A stretch of 64,000 nucleotides of DNA from Accumulibacter sp964420975 (GCA_964420975.1 CAYQVH010000003.1:62001-126000), one strand, 5' to 3'. Positions 15,403 through 24,248 are shown, numbered from the stretch's first letter. Made by a program: numbers and translations. Notes: generated from the letters alone by a model not told the origin.

Positions 15403-16006
15403 AACGGCACTCCGGCTGTTCAACGATTTCGGTGAGCCGAACGTGACCTCGACAGTTATCGCCGACGAGATGAACATCAGCCCCGGCAACCTGTACTACC
15501 ATTTCCACAACAAAGACGAAATTATCGAGGCGATTTTCCTCACCTTCGAGCGCGAGATCGAGGAAACCCTGGCCGCGCCGACGCGGCGTCCGGCGGACGT
15601 TGAGGATATCTGGCTGTTCCTGCATCTGCTGTTCGAGCAGATCTGGAAGTACCGCTTCTTTTATCGTGACCTCAACGACTTGCTGACCCGCAACCGACTG
15701 TTGGAAATTCACTTCAAACAAATTCTTGCGCACAAGGTGCGCACGGCGAGCAAGCTGTGTGACGGTCTGGTCTCGAGTGGTGCGATGCAGGCCTCGTCGG
15801 AGCAGGTGCGCGCGTTGGCGACCAATATGGCGGTGCTTGCGAGCTACTGGCTTTCTTTTGAATACGCCTGTGATCCTCGCGGCAAGGTCGAAAGCGGTCG
15901 CATTGGCCGCGGCGTCTATCAGGTCATGGCGATGGTGTCGCCGTTCTTGCTCGGCGAAGCGAAAGGGTTGCTGGAACGTTTGTCGCGCGAGTACGTTCGC
16001 AGGTAG
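15359..16006 (+). CDS. TetR-family regulator, PhaD-like
   Basis: 215 residues. The N-terminal TetR helix-turn-helix (ERIVETALRLFNDFGEPNV, then ISPGNLYYHFHNKDEII, about 10-55) and the following WLFLHLLFEQIWKYRFFYRD segment resemble PhaD, the TetR-type activator of PHA synthesis and phasin genes in Pseudomonas. I chose the ATG at 15359, which has a ggggagcgagg ribosome binding site and begins MERKPKRRTRE. It overlaps the end of the lipase gene by 44 bases, so the two are translated from one mRNA. Likely targets are the phasin and lipid genes around it; the ligand is unknown, possibly an acyl-CoA. Confidence 0.88.
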   Translation: MERKPKRRTRERIVETALRLFNDFGEPNVTSTVIADEMNISPGNLYYHFHNKDEIIEAIFLTFEREIEETLAAPTRRPADVEDIWLFLHLLFEQIWKYRFFYRDLNDLLTRNRLLEIHFKQILAHKVRTASKLCDGLVSSGAMQASSEQVRALATNMAVLASYWLSFEYACDPRGKVESGRIGRGVYQVMAMVSPFLLGEAKGLLERLSREYVRR

Positions 16007-16050
16007 TTGGGGAAGTTTCCAGTCGAGGACGTCAGTCAGGAGGAAAAACC

Positions 16051-16824
16051 ATGGCCTGGAAGAAGTTTCCTTATTCGGACGCGGTCTACCATTACCCGGG
16101 CAAGGCCTTGCACGAGCACTGGATACGCCTTCACCGTGGCGACTGCGAAGCCTATCCGGTCGACGAAAAAGTCCAGGACGCCTGGCGTGATTACCACGCC
16201 GGCGACTTTGCCAAGGCGGTGGAAAGTGGCCTTGCCTGCGGTGTTGCCGGGTTCAACGTCGCCAACAAGGCGGCGACGATTTACGCCAGTTACCTGGAAA
16301 CGGCTGACGATCGCAAGCGCAGCCTGCTGCTCGACGCAGCGCGGCGCAGCGAGGAGCAGCAGGAGAAGACGCCGCGCGACGCCAATGCCTGGTACTTGCA
16401 CGCGTTTGCATTGGGTCGGTACAGCCAGAGCATCTCGGTAGTCAAGGCGTTGGCGCAGGGTTTGGGCGGCAAGATCAAGCATAGTCTGACCCGGGCGATC
16501 GAACTGGAACCCCGGCACGCCGACGCGCATGTCGCACTCGGCGCGTATCACGCCGAGGTGATTGACAAGGTCGGCGCGCTGGTTGGTGGCCTGACCTATG
16601 GTGCCAGCAAGAACGCGGCCGACGACCTCTTCAAGAAGGCGTTGCAGCTCAATCCGGACAGTGCGATCACGCGTATCGAGTATGCCAACGCACTGGTCAT
16701 GCTGTATGGCAGGAGCCGGATGAAGGATGCCGAACGCCTGTACCAGGAAGCCGCAGCGACGACTGCGATGGACGCCATGGAACGCCTCGACGTCGAAGCG
16801 GCAAAGTCCGAACTAGCCGACTGA
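16051..16824 (+). CDS. TPR-like helical repeat protein, function unknown
   Basis: 257 residues, predicted all-helical with tetratricopeptide-like pairs: KVQDAWRDYHAGDFAKAVE, then AWYLHAFALGRYSQSISVVK, ADAHVALGAYHAEVIDKVGA and DSAITRIEYANALVMLYG. TPR proteins are scaffolds for protein contacts; no catalytic motif or export signal is seen. An aggaggaaaaacc ribosome binding site precedes the ATG. It lies 44 bases after the TetR gene, probably in the same operon, and its 3' end overlaps the convergent acyltransferase gene by 12 bases. Confidence 0.75.
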   Translation: MAWKKFPYSDAVYHYPGKALHEHWIRLHRGDCEAYPVDEKVQDAWRDYHAGDFAKAVESGLACGVAGFNVANKAATIYASYLETADDRKRSLLLDAARRSEEQQEKTPRDANAWYLHAFALGRYSQSISVVKALAQGLGGKIKHSLTRAIELEPRHADAHVALGAYHAEVIDKVGALVGGLTYGASKNAADDLFKKALQLNPDSAITRIEYANALVMLYGRSRMKDAERLYQEAAATTAMDAMERLDVEAAKSELAD

Positions 16825-18372
16825 TCGCGGCGATTGGCCGCGATGCGACGCCGGGGATGCCCGCAAGCGTCGTCGCGGCGGCCTGGGTGGCAGATTCCTC
16901 ACCAGCGCCGCCAAATCTTCTGCGACCGCTTCGGGGAAGGCGAGTCGATCCCAGGGTTCCAGAAGGACCAGCCAGACGAGTTTGTCGAATTCCGTAGCGA
17001 AGTGGACGACCATTTCCTCCGGGTCGTCGACCCGACTGTGGTCGGTAATCAGCCCGAATTGAACCCAACCCTGATACGACAGAATGCTGACGCCGATCCC
17101 GATGTCGCCGGCTTGTGGCACCCAGGCGAGTTGCTGCCTGATCCGCCTGCCGGCAAGAAATCGGGGTTGCCGCGGACCCGGTACGTTGGTGATGACCGCA
17201 GTTGTTTTACCGGCGAGTTGTTTCAGGAGTTGATCCTGCACGAACTTGGGTGCGATGCCCGCCGCGGCGAGCAAGGTATAGGTCAGCAGTGCTTGATGCG
17301 AGTCCTTCAGGGCCGTCATCCGCGACTTCGTTTCGTAGAGCCGGGCCAGTGGGTTCTCGATTCCGAGCGGCAACTCCAGCGCAACCAGACCAAACCGATT
17401 GCCAAGTGCCTGGTCGTCGTCGGGTGGCCGCAGGTTGACCGGAATCATGGCCCGAATGTCGACCCCGTCAACCGAGTCACCCTTGTCGACGAGGTAGGCG
17501 CGCAAGGCGCCGGCGACCGATGCCAGCAGCGTGTCGTTTACCGAGCAGCCGAGAACATGGCCGACGGCCTTGATCTCGGCAAGGGCGATCGGTTCCGACC
17601 AGGCAACGCGCTTTACGGTGGTTGCCGAGCCTTTGAAGCGCGTCCGGCTGTCGTCAGGCAGTAATGCCAACTTCCCGCTCTCCTGTGCGAGTAGGGCCGC
17701 CACCTGGGCGTAGTCGCGCAGCTTCTCGGGACGGTCGCGCAGGGCTCGGTACTGGCCCCAGAGATGTCCGCCGATCCGCACGGAGGCCAGCAGGGTGTTG
17801 CTGAGCGGTTCAATGACGAGGCGCCAGAAGCGGTTGTCTTCGCCGTCCTCGTTTGCCTCTGCAACTGTCGGACCATCGGCCGCACGGACCGACGGTTCGC
17901 CTTGTTCAGGGGCGTCGATCGCATCGTCGGTCAGGGAATGGATGACGCCGATCAGCGCGATGCCGTCGGCGATTGCATGGTGGATGCGTACCACCAGCGC
18001 CGAGTTGCCATCACCCGTCTCGACGAGAGTGAAGTCCCAGCGCGGCCGCGCCGGGTTGAGGGGAGTGCTCGCGACTTCGGCGACGTACTTCTGCAACTCC
18101 GGTTTTTCCTTCGGCGCAGGAAGAATTGCGTGATGAACGTGCCGGTCGATGTCGAAGTCCGGGTCATCGATCCACCAAGCGCCCTCGTCATCAACCGTGG
18201 CGATCTGGCGGAAGCGCTGAAAGCGGAGCAAACGCAGAGCGATCGTCCGCTTCAGCCGCGCGCTGTCAACCCGACCTTTGAAAAGCAGGATGCCGACGAT
18301 CTGCATCAGGTTCTCTGGCCGATCCATACGCAGCCAAGCGGTGTCTACCTGCGACATGCGTTCTCGCGCCAT
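16813..18372 (-). CDS. Wax ester synthase / diacylglycerol acyltransferase (WS/DGAT)
   Basis: 519 residues, typical length for bacterial WS/DGAT (460-550). It esterifies acyl-CoA with a fatty alcohol (wax ester) or diacylglycerol (triacylglycerol). The N-terminus MSQVDTAWLRMDRPENLMQI is a family hallmark, the catalytic HHxxxDG motif appears as HHAIADG at about 131-137, and VNLRPPDD, GNRFGLV and the C-terminal VTNVPGPRQP are further conserved stretches. The last ~30 residues are Pro/Arg-rich. With the acyl-CoA reductase 3.6 kb away it would complete a two-step wax ester route. Its promoter must lie in the short stretch 18373-18424 or within the pseudogene scar upstream. Confidence 0.92.
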   Translation of the reverse strand: MARERMSQVDTAWLRMDRPENLMQIVGILLFKGRVDSARLKRTIALRLLRFQRFRQIATVDDEGAWWIDDPDFDIDRHVHHAILPAPKEKPELQKYVAEVASTPLNPARPRWDFTLVETGDGNSALVVRIHHAIADGIALIGVIHSLTDDAIDAPEQGEPSVRAADGPTVAEANEDGEDNRFWRLVIEPLSNTLLASVRIGGHLWGQYRALRDRPEKLRDYAQVAALLAQESGKLALLPDDSRTRFKGSATTVKRVAWSEPIALAEIKAVGHVLGCSVNDTLLASVAGALRAYLVDKGDSVDGVDIRAMIPVNLRPPDDDQALGNRFGLVALELPLGIENPLARLYETKSRMTALKDSHQALLTYTLLAAAGIAPKFVQDQLLKQLAGKTTAVITNVPGPRQPRFLAGRRIRQQLAWVPQAGDIGIGVSILSYQGWVQFGLITDHSRVDDPEEMVVHFATEFDKLVWLVLLEPWDRLAFPEAVAEDLAALVRNLPPRPPRRRLRASPASHRGQSPRSVG

Positions 18373-18424
18373 CGGTCTCTTTTCCGTCGTTGTTGCAGTC
18401 TGGATGATAGCAAGCCGTTGACTC

Positions 18425-18762
18425 TCATCGCCGACTCCGGTCGCAAAGCGTCAGACGATCGCATGTGTGCCACCGTCGTGAACCGTCACGGCAAATCTCG
18501 CGCGGATTCGACAACGCGAAAAGATCGTCGCCATTCTTCACCGTGACGCGCTTCTTCGCCGGTCCCGGTGTTGATTGACCCCGATCGACAGTCGGGGCGA
18601 CACGCTGCGAGGGGTGGAGCAAGAAGCTTCGACTTCCACGTAAGCCTTGGCCTCCTTGAGTGCAATCACCGAATCGTCGCCAATGCTTTTCACCAGCCCC
18701 AATTCGTAGGCACGTACCGGGTCGAGCGAACAAATCAGGTGGTAGGCGTTGCGGTGCCACAC
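18425..18762 (-). pseudogene. Fragment of a type III restriction / DEAD-box helicase-like protein
   Basis: Two short stretches in different frames recall the middle of type III restriction Res-like helicases: one around NAYHLICSLDPVRAYELGLV (about 18640-18755), the other KKRVTVKNGDDLFALSNPRE (about 18495-18560). The frame changes between them, no helicase motifs remain and no intact reading frame covers the region. It directly abuts the transposase fragment on the same strand. I read this as a decayed piece of a defence-type gene. The family match is from memory of such proteins and should be searched. Confidence 0.5.
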
Positions 18763-19144
18763 AGCCCGGCTGCTGCGGCCAGCCCTGACAGAGTTCGCGG
18801 GTCTCCAATAGCTGTTGAGCAGGGCCTTCGGTCATCCGGCGGATCGTGCTCTCGCTCAACAGGACGCCGCGAGGTTCGACCAGCTTGTCCATCGCCTGGG
18901 AAAACGGCACGTCCGCAGCAAGGTCCGTGACCACCCGTTCTTGCCCTCGCGCCCACGCCTCCAGCGATTCACGTCCCCTCTGACGCATCTCGTCAATCAG
19001 CCGCAACTCGGCAGCATCCGCCTCCTGCCGTTCTCCCGTCTCGTCTTCCACCGCCTGAAGCAGCGAGCCAATCCGCTCCCCGAGGGCCGGATTCACGTTC
19101 AGCTTCTCCACTCACTCCGCGTCGCTCAGCTTCCGTCCAGTCAT
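18763..19144 (-). pseudogene. Transposase N-terminal fragment (ISKra4-like) with nonsense codon
   Basis: Reading from an ATG at 19144 gives MTGRKLSDAE, a TGA at 19112-19114, then VEKLNVNPALGERIGSLL and on to VPFSQAMDKL, GVLLSESTIRRMTEG and a conserved-looking ELCQGWPQQPGC end near 18764. The stop falls where related transposases have Trp (TGG to TGA). The catalytic domain that should follow is missing: similarity ends abruptly and the helicase-like fragment begins. So this is an inactive remnant of an insertion sequence of the ISKra4 type (family named from recalled similarity). No terminal inverted repeats were found. Confidence 0.65.
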
Positions 19145-19280
19145 CTTCTCCTCCGATCGCTCCAGGCAAAGTGTTCAGACTATCCCACATCAGTTTGAAT
19201 CGTACCCGGCAACGCCTTGCCGATTGAAAGATGACCGTGGTTGGCGTAGGGTTGCAGGCTTTGAGTCATCCGGGGGGGCG

Positions 19281-20597
19281 ATGATGAGCGTAGTCAACGG
19301 TACAACCGCGTACGAGCCGATTGAAACCGCTAGTCGCGATGAGCTGGAGGCTTTGCAGTTGCAGCGCTTACGCTGGTCGCTGGCACATGCTTACGAACAT
19401 GTGCCGCACTATCGTTGCAGTTTCGACACGCACGGAGTCCATCCTGACGACCTGAAAACGCTCGACGATCTTCACAAGTTCCCGTTTACCAGCAAGGACG
19501 ATCTACGCCAGAACTATCCCTTCGGGATGCTGGCGGTGGCACGACAGAAGGTCGTGCGCGTCCATGCGTCGTCGGGGACGACCGGCCAGCCGACCGTTGT
19601 CGCCTACACCCAGGGCGACATCGACCGCTGGGCGACGCTGATGGCGCGCTCGATCTACGCTGCCGGCGGACGACCCGGCGACATGGTGCATATCGGTTAT
19701 GGTTACGGGTTGTTCACTGGCGGGCTCGGTGCGCACTACGGTGCCGAGCGCCTGGGGTGTACGGTGATTCCCATGTCGGGCGGGCAAACCGAGAAGCAGG
19801 TGCTGCTGATCCGCGATTTCCAGCCCGACATCATTATGGTGACGCCTTCGTACCTGCTCAATCTGGCCGATGAATTCAAACGGCAGGGCGCCGATCCGGC
19901 GTCAACGCGACTGCGCGTCGGCCTCTTTGGCGCCGAACCGTGGACGCAGCAGATGCGGCGAGAAATCGAGAGCACCTTCGCCATCGATGCGATCGACCTC
20001 TACGGACTTTCGGAGGTCGTCGGCCCCGGCGTTGCGTGCGAGTGCATCGAAAGCAAGGATGGACCGGTGGTCTGGGAGGATCACTTCTATCCCGAAATCA
20101 TCGATCCGGCGAGCGGTGAAGTCTTGCCCGACGGCGCTCACGGGGAGCTGGTGTTTACCTCGCTGTCGAAGGAAGCGCTGCCGATGATCCGTTACCGAAC
20201 GCGTGACCTGACGCGTTTGTTGCCGCCGACGGCGCGGTCGATGCGGCGGATCGAGAAGATCACCGGGCGATCTGACGACATGTTGATCATCCGCGGCGTG
20301 AATGTTTTTCCTTCCCAGATCGAAGAATTGATTCTCAAGCAACCCAAGCTGTCGCCGCACTATCTGATCGAGGTCTGGCGCGACGGGCACCTCGACTCGG
20401 TCGCCGTCGACGTTGAACTGAAACAGGAGTACCGCTATCTGTCCGCACTCGACAAGGAGTACGTGGCTCGCGCGCTTCGCCATCAGATCAAGTCTTTCGT
20501 CGGCATCTCGACCGAGGTGCGTATCGTCGACATCGGCGGCATCGAACGCTCGCTCGGCAAGGCGCGTCGCGTCAACGATCGACGGCCAAAACTGTAA
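19281..20597 (+). CDS. paaK: Phenylacetate-CoA ligase-like AMP-forming enzyme
   Basis: About 438 residues, the usual PaaK size. The enzyme activates phenylacetate or a similar aromatic acid with ATP and CoA. Motifs: the phosphate-binding HASSGTTGQPTVVAYT (about 94-109), the adenine-site region DLYGLSEVVGPGVA, the hinge RYRTRDLTRL and the C-terminal ITGRSDDMLIIRGVNVFPSQ followed by IEELIL. I chose the ATG pair at 19281/19284 after a G-rich stretch; a longer frame to 19224 has no ribosome binding site. No other phenylacetate genes are nearby, so the true acid is open. It lies just after the transposase scar. Confidence 0.88.
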   Translation: MMSVVNGTTAYEPIETASRDELEALQLQRLRWSLAHAYEHVPHYRCSFDTHGVHPDDLKTLDDLHKFPFTSKDDLRQNYPFGMLAVARQKVVRVHASSGTTGQPTVVAYTQGDIDRWATLMARSIYAAGGRPGDMVHIGYGYGLFTGGLGAHYGAERLGCTVIPMSGGQTEKQVLLIRDFQPDIIMVTPSYLLNLADEFKRQGADPASTRLRVGLFGAEPWTQQMRREIESTFAIDAIDLYGLSEVVGPGVACECIESKDGPVVWEDHFYPEIIDPASGEVLPDGAHGELVFTSLSKEALPMIRYRTRDLTRLLPPTARSMRRIEKITGRSDDMLIIRGVNVFPSQIEELILKQPKLSPHYLIEVWRDGHLDSVAVDVELKQEYRYLSALDKEYVARALRHQIKSFVGISTEVRIVDIGGIERSLGKARRVNDRRPKL

Positions 20598-20685
20598 ATC
20601 GCGGGGTGTAGACCTTGCTCATGGCGACACCTTGATCCATACTTGAACGGCTTAAAGTCTCATTTTCCCCCTCCGAGGCAGTCTC

Positions 20686-22065
20686 ATGAAGACAGGTCCC
20701 CGCAGCTTTAGCCTCTTGGCGGCATCCGTGCTGCTGCTAGGGGTGCCGGCATTCGCTCAGCAGTCGCCCGAAGCCCCGGTCGCGGCATCCGTCCAGAAGC
20801 GAACGTTCTCGCAGCAGGATCTGGATCGCTTGCTGGCGCCCATCGCGCTCTATCCGGATCCGTTGCTGGCGCAGATTCTAATGGCTTCGACCTATCCCCT
20901 CGAAGTGGTCGAAGCGGCGCGCTGGGCGAAAGCCAACCCGAAGGTCAACGGTGCCGCGCTCGAGAGTGCGATGGCCAAGCAGTCGTGGGATCCGGCAGTT
21001 AAAGCCCTGACCTCCGTACCGCAAGTGCTGCAGCAGATGAACGACAACCTGGACTGGATGCAGAAACTGGGTGACGCTTTTCTTGCCCAGCAGCAAGACG
21101 TGATGAACACGGTCCAGAGCCTGCGGGCGAAGGCTGCTGCGGCGGGAAATCTGAAATCGACTTCGCAGCAGGTGGTGAAGACCCAGACGCAGGGCAGCCA
21201 GACGATTTACGTCGTTGAGTCGACGAAACCGGACGTGGTGTACGTGCCAACCTACAATCCGGCCGTCGTCTATGGCAACTGGTGGTATCCGACGCCGCCG
21301 TATGCCGTCTATCCGCCGAGCTACGCCTATCCACCCGGTCTTGCGTTCGCTACCGGCGTCTTCGTCGGGGCGGCCATTTGGGGGGGGTGCAACTGGGGTT
21401 GGGGCCACAGCAACGTCGACGTTAATGTCAATCGTTACAATTCGTTCAACCGAACCCAGATCAACAACAGCAACTGGACGCACAACGTGGAGCATCGGCG
21501 AGGTGTCGCGTATCGCGATCAGAGCGTCGCTCGCCAGTACAACCGTACGGGGGATGCGCAGGCGGTCCGCGCGCGTGAAGAGTTTCGCGGTCGGGCCGAG
21601 GCCGGACGTTCAGAACTCAAGGCCATGGACCGCGGACAAGTCGACGATCGTATGCGTGACGCCGATCAGAGGTCGCGCGAAGGCCTGCGTGATCGCGGCG
21701 AGACCGGACGTGCCGACCACCGCGGGGGCGACCGCATGCAGGGCGGTGATCGTAGTGGTGCGGATCGCGATCGCATGAGCGGTGGGCGTGCCGACACGGG
21801 GGGTCGCCTCGAAGGCGGCCAGCGGGGGAGTGGTCTTGCCGAGCGCCAAGGAAGCGGTGGCTTTTCTGGACTGGGAAATGGCGCCTCCACCCGGCAGGCG
21901 AGCGAGCGCGGAAGTGCGAGCCGAGCCGATTTTTCTGGCGCGGGAGGTCGATCCGGTATGGGCAGCGGCCAGCGCGGCGGTGGGCAGGCAAACTTCGGTG
22001 GAGGGGGTCATCGCGGCGGAGGCGGCGGAGGCGGTGGTGGTCGCGGCGGCGGTCGTGGCCGTTAG
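20686..22065 (+). CDS. DUF3300 domain protein, exported, Gly/Arg-rich tail
   Basis: 459 residues. Signal peptide at 1-25 (LLAASVLLLGVPAFAQQ). The DUF3300 domain spans about 38-245, with LLAPIALYPDPLLAQILMA, VYVPTYNPAVVYGNWWYPTP and a Tyr/Pro-rich stretch, then a Gly/Ala/Trp membrane-like patch (FATGVFVGAAIWGG). From about residue 260 the protein becomes Asp/Arg-rich and ends in glycine-rich repeats (GGGGGGGGR), probably disordered. It is probably periplasmic or envelope-associated; function unknown. The DUF2950 gene follows after 34 bases, a recurring partner. Confidence 0.85.
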   Translation: MKTGPRSFSLLAASVLLLGVPAFAQQSPEAPVAASVQKRTFSQQDLDRLLAPIALYPDPLLAQILMASTYPLEVVEAARWAKANPKVNGAALESAMAKQSWDPAVKALTSVPQVLQQMNDNLDWMQKLGDAFLAQQQDVMNTVQSLRAKAAAAGNLKSTSQQVVKTQTQGSQTIYVVESTKPDVVYVPTYNPAVVYGNWWYPTPPYAVYPPSYAYPPGLAFATGVFVGAAIWGGCNWGWGHSNVDVNVNRYNSFNRTQINNSNWTHNVEHRRGVAYRDQSVARQYNRTGDAQAVRAREEFRGRAEAGRSELKAMDRGQVDDRMRDADQRSREGLRDRGETGRADHRGGDRMQGGDRSGADRDRMSGGRADTGGRLEGGQRGSGLAERQGSGGFSGLGNGASTRQASERGSASRADFSGAGGRSGMGSGQRGGGQANFGGGGHRGGGGGGGGGRGGGRGR

Positions 22066-22099
22066 GCTGGCCTTTGTCCTTTCTCCGGAGAAAATTGTG

Positions 22100-23044
22100 A
22101 TGGATTTCAAGCATATGATCAGCACGATTCTGGTGTCCTTGCTCGTCGTCGTGACCCCGATCATGGGTGTCGCGCAGGCAGAGCCGCCAGCGCGCATCGA
22201 GCAGCAAGGCTATCCGACGCCCGAGGACGCGGCGGCGGCTCTGTCGACTGCGGTTCGGGCACAGGAGTTGAATCGAATGCTCTCGGTCATCGGACCGGCA
22301 GCACGTGCTTGGCTGTCGAGCGGTGACGAAGTCTCCGATCGCCACGAGTGGGAACGTTTTAGTGCCGCCTACGAGCGTAAGCACGCGATCGGCGCGCTGG
22401 CCGACGGTCGAGCTCAGCTCCTCGTCGGCGACGACGACTGGCCGTTTCCGGCACCGATCGTGCGTCGGGGTGAACGTTGGTTCTTTGACGCCGCGGCTGG
22501 TCGTGACGAGCTTCTCAATCGTCGAATCGGGCGCAATGAGCTGGATACGATTCAGACCTTGCTTGCCATCGTCGACGCCCAGCGCGAGTACGCCGCAGGC
22601 GATCTCGACGGCAATGGCTTCAACGATTACGCGCGCCGCTTCGTGTCGACTCGCGGCACGCGCGACGGTCTGTTCTGGCCTGTCACGGCGAACGAGTCGG
22701 CGAGCCCGCTCGGTGATCTGATCGGAACCGCCGCAAGGGAGGGTTATTCCCGCTCGGGCCAGGAAGGTCAGCCGAGACCCTATCACGGTTATTTCTATCG
22801 ACTGTTGAGCGGGCAGGGCAAGGCGGCGCGAGGCGGGGCGTTCAGTTACCTGGTTGACGATCGGCTGATCGGTGGTTTTGCGGTGGTCGCTTATCCGGCC
22901 AAGTACGGAGTTTCCGGAGTGATGACGTTTGCCGTCAATCACGACGGCGTCGTCTACCAGAAGAACTTCGGTGGACAAACGCCCGCCGCGGCAAGGCGGA
23001 TAAAGCTTTTCGATCCGGACGCCAGTTGGCGGAAGGTCGACTAG
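22100..23044 (+). CDS. DUF2950 domain protein, exported
   Basis: About 314 residues. Signal peptide at 1-28 (ISTILVSLLVVVTPIMGVAQA). The DUF2950 body includes YPTPEDAAAALSTAVRAQEL, DDWPFPAPIVRRGERWFFDA, the LLAIVDAQREYAAGDLDGNG stretch and YHGYFYRLLSGQGKAARGGA, then FAVVAYPAKYGVSGVMTFAV. I chose the ATG at 22100, which follows a tccggag ribosome binding site; longer frames upstream run through the glycine-rich tail of the preceding gene. Function unknown; probably periplasmic and co-transcribed with DUF3300. Confidence 0.85.
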   Translation: MDFKHMISTILVSLLVVVTPIMGVAQAEPPARIEQQGYPTPEDAAAALSTAVRAQELNRMLSVIGPAARAWLSSGDEVSDRHEWERFSAAYERKHAIGALADGRAQLLVGDDDWPFPAPIVRRGERWFFDAAAGRDELLNRRIGRNELDTIQTLLAIVDAQREYAAGDLDGNGFNDYARRFVSTRGTRDGLFWPVTANESASPLGDLIGTAAREGYSRSGQEGQPRPYHGYFYRLLSGQGKAARGGAFSYLVDDRLIGGFAVVAYPAKYGVSGVMTFAVNHDGVVYQKNFGGQTPAAARRIKLFDPDASWRKVD

Positions 23045-23106
23045 GCTGACCGGACGTCGCCGCCGGGTCAGCGTTCGTCCCTTAACCAGAGGGTTGGTCC
23101 GCAGGT

Positions 23107-23376
23107 CTACGCGCGGCCGAGCTTGTCGGGCATCACGATGTTGACTTCGAGTACCTCGAAGTTCCCCTGCTTCTCGAGCGAAACCTTGATGTCGTCCGGA
23201 TTGACCGCGACGTACTTCGAGATGACAAGGATCAGCTCTTTCTGAAGCGCCGGCAGAAAGTCGTGGCTGCTGCTGCCGTCGCGCTCATGCGCGATGATGA
23301 GTTGCAAGCGCTCCTTGGCGATAGCTGCCGTCTTGGGTTTGTTGCCAAAGATCAGGGAAAAGAGGGACATCCTCAT
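23107..23376 (-). CDS. minE: Cell division topological specificity factor MinE
   Basis: 89-residue MinE, which stimulates MinD ATPase and drives pole-to-pole oscillation that keeps the Z-ring at mid-cell. It has an N-terminal membrane-targeting stretch (MSLFSLIFGNKPKTAAIAKE), the MinD-contact helix (RLQLIIAHERDG) and the C-terminal topological domain (LQKELILVISKYVAVNPDDI). The first ATG overlaps the minD stop as ATGA; a second ATG two codons on is also possible. Last gene of minCDE. Confidence 0.96.
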   Translation of the reverse strand: MRMSLFSLIFGNKPKTAAIAKERLQLIIAHERDGSSSHDFLPALQKELILVISKYVAVNPDDIKVSLEKQGNFEVLEVNIVMPDKLGRA

Positions 23377-24194
23377 TTGCCCCCGAACAGCCGCTTGAGC
23401 AACCCGGGCTTCTCGTAATCGACGAAGCGCAGCGGAAGGGTTTCTCCGAGGAAGCGGCCAACGACGTCGAGATAGGCGCCAGCAACGTCGGTTCCGGTCA
23501 GGTGGACCGCCGGCGTTCCGGCGTTTGACGACTGCAGGACGGACTCCGATTCTGGAATGACGCCGATAATCGGAACTCGCAGAATTTCCTGAACGTCCTT
23601 GTAGGAGAGCATTTCACCGTCACTGACCCGCTTCGGGGAGTAGCGGGTGATCAGCAGGTGTTCCTTGACGCCTTCGCCGCCAAGCTGGGCGCGCCGCGAC
23701 TTGGCCTGGATGATGCCGAGAATGCGATCCGAGTCGCGGACTGACGAAACTTCGGGATTCGAGACGACGAGCGCCTCGTCGGCAAAGGTCAGCGCCATTA
23801 CGGCGCCGCGCTCGATGCCGGCTGGCGAGTCGCAGACGATGTAGTCGAAGCCCATGTGTTCGAGGTCCTTGAGAACCTTTTCGACGCCCTCTTCGGTCAG
23901 TGCGTCCTTGTCGCGCGTTTGTGACGCGGGCAGTACAAACAGTTGCCCGTTGGCGCAATGCTTGTCCTTGATCAAGGCCTGTGTCAGCGTCGCTTCTCCG
24001 TGGAGAACGTTCACCAGGTCGTACACGACGCGTCTCTCGCAGCCCATGATCAGGTCCAGATTGCGCAAGCCGACGTCGAAATCGATGACTGCGGTCTTGT
24101 AACCACGCAGCGCGAGGCCGGAAGAGAAGCTGGCACTGGTGGTGGTCTTCCCGACTCCGCCCTTGCCCGAGGTTACGACGACGATACGTGTCAC
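23373..24194 (-). CDS. minD: Septum site-determining ATPase MinD
   Basis: 273 residues. Deviant Walker A KGGVGKTTTSA (about 10-20) with the signature lysine, switch VIDFDVGLRNLDLIMG, Walker B-like IVCDSPAGIERGA, and the C-terminal amphipathic membrane helix (about 258-273, KPGLLKRLFGG). It carries MinC to the membrane and is cycled by MinE. It overlaps minE by 4 bases and lies 54 bases after minC. Confidence 0.97.
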   Translation of the reverse strand: MTRIVVVTSGKGGVGKTTTSASFSSGLALRGYKTAVIDFDVGLRNLDLIMGCERRVVYDLVNVLHGEATLTQALIKDKHCANGQLFVLPASQTRDKDALTEEGVEKVLKDLEHMGFDYIVCDSPAGIERGAVMALTFADEALVVSNPEVSSVRDSDRILGIIQAKSRRAQLGGEGVKEHLLITRYSPKRVSDGEMLSYKDVQEILRVPIIGVIPESESVLQSSNAGTPAVHLTGTDVAGAYLDVVGRFLGETLPLRFVDYEKPGLLKRLFGGK

Positions 24195-24248
24195 CGAAGT
24201 GTCTCCGTAAAGAAAAAGGGAATTTTACCCGTAGATCGGGTGCCGCAA

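Noticed and set aside
18640..18755. The AYELGLV stretch as a crotonase (enoyl-CoA hydratase) fragment
   Set aside because: The following VKNGDDLFALS stretch in another frame fits a type III restriction helicase better, so the crotonase reading was dropped.
22020..22056. GGX-type tandem codons at the end of the DUF3300 gene, looking like a small repeat array
   Set aside because: Low-complexity glycine codons inside a coding sequence, not a CRISPR array or mobile repeat.
21617..22978. Minus-strand reading frame of about 450 codons across DUF3300 and DUF2950
   Set aside because: Antisense to two genes with signal peptides and ribosome binding sites; His/Arg-rich composition typical of a shadow frame.
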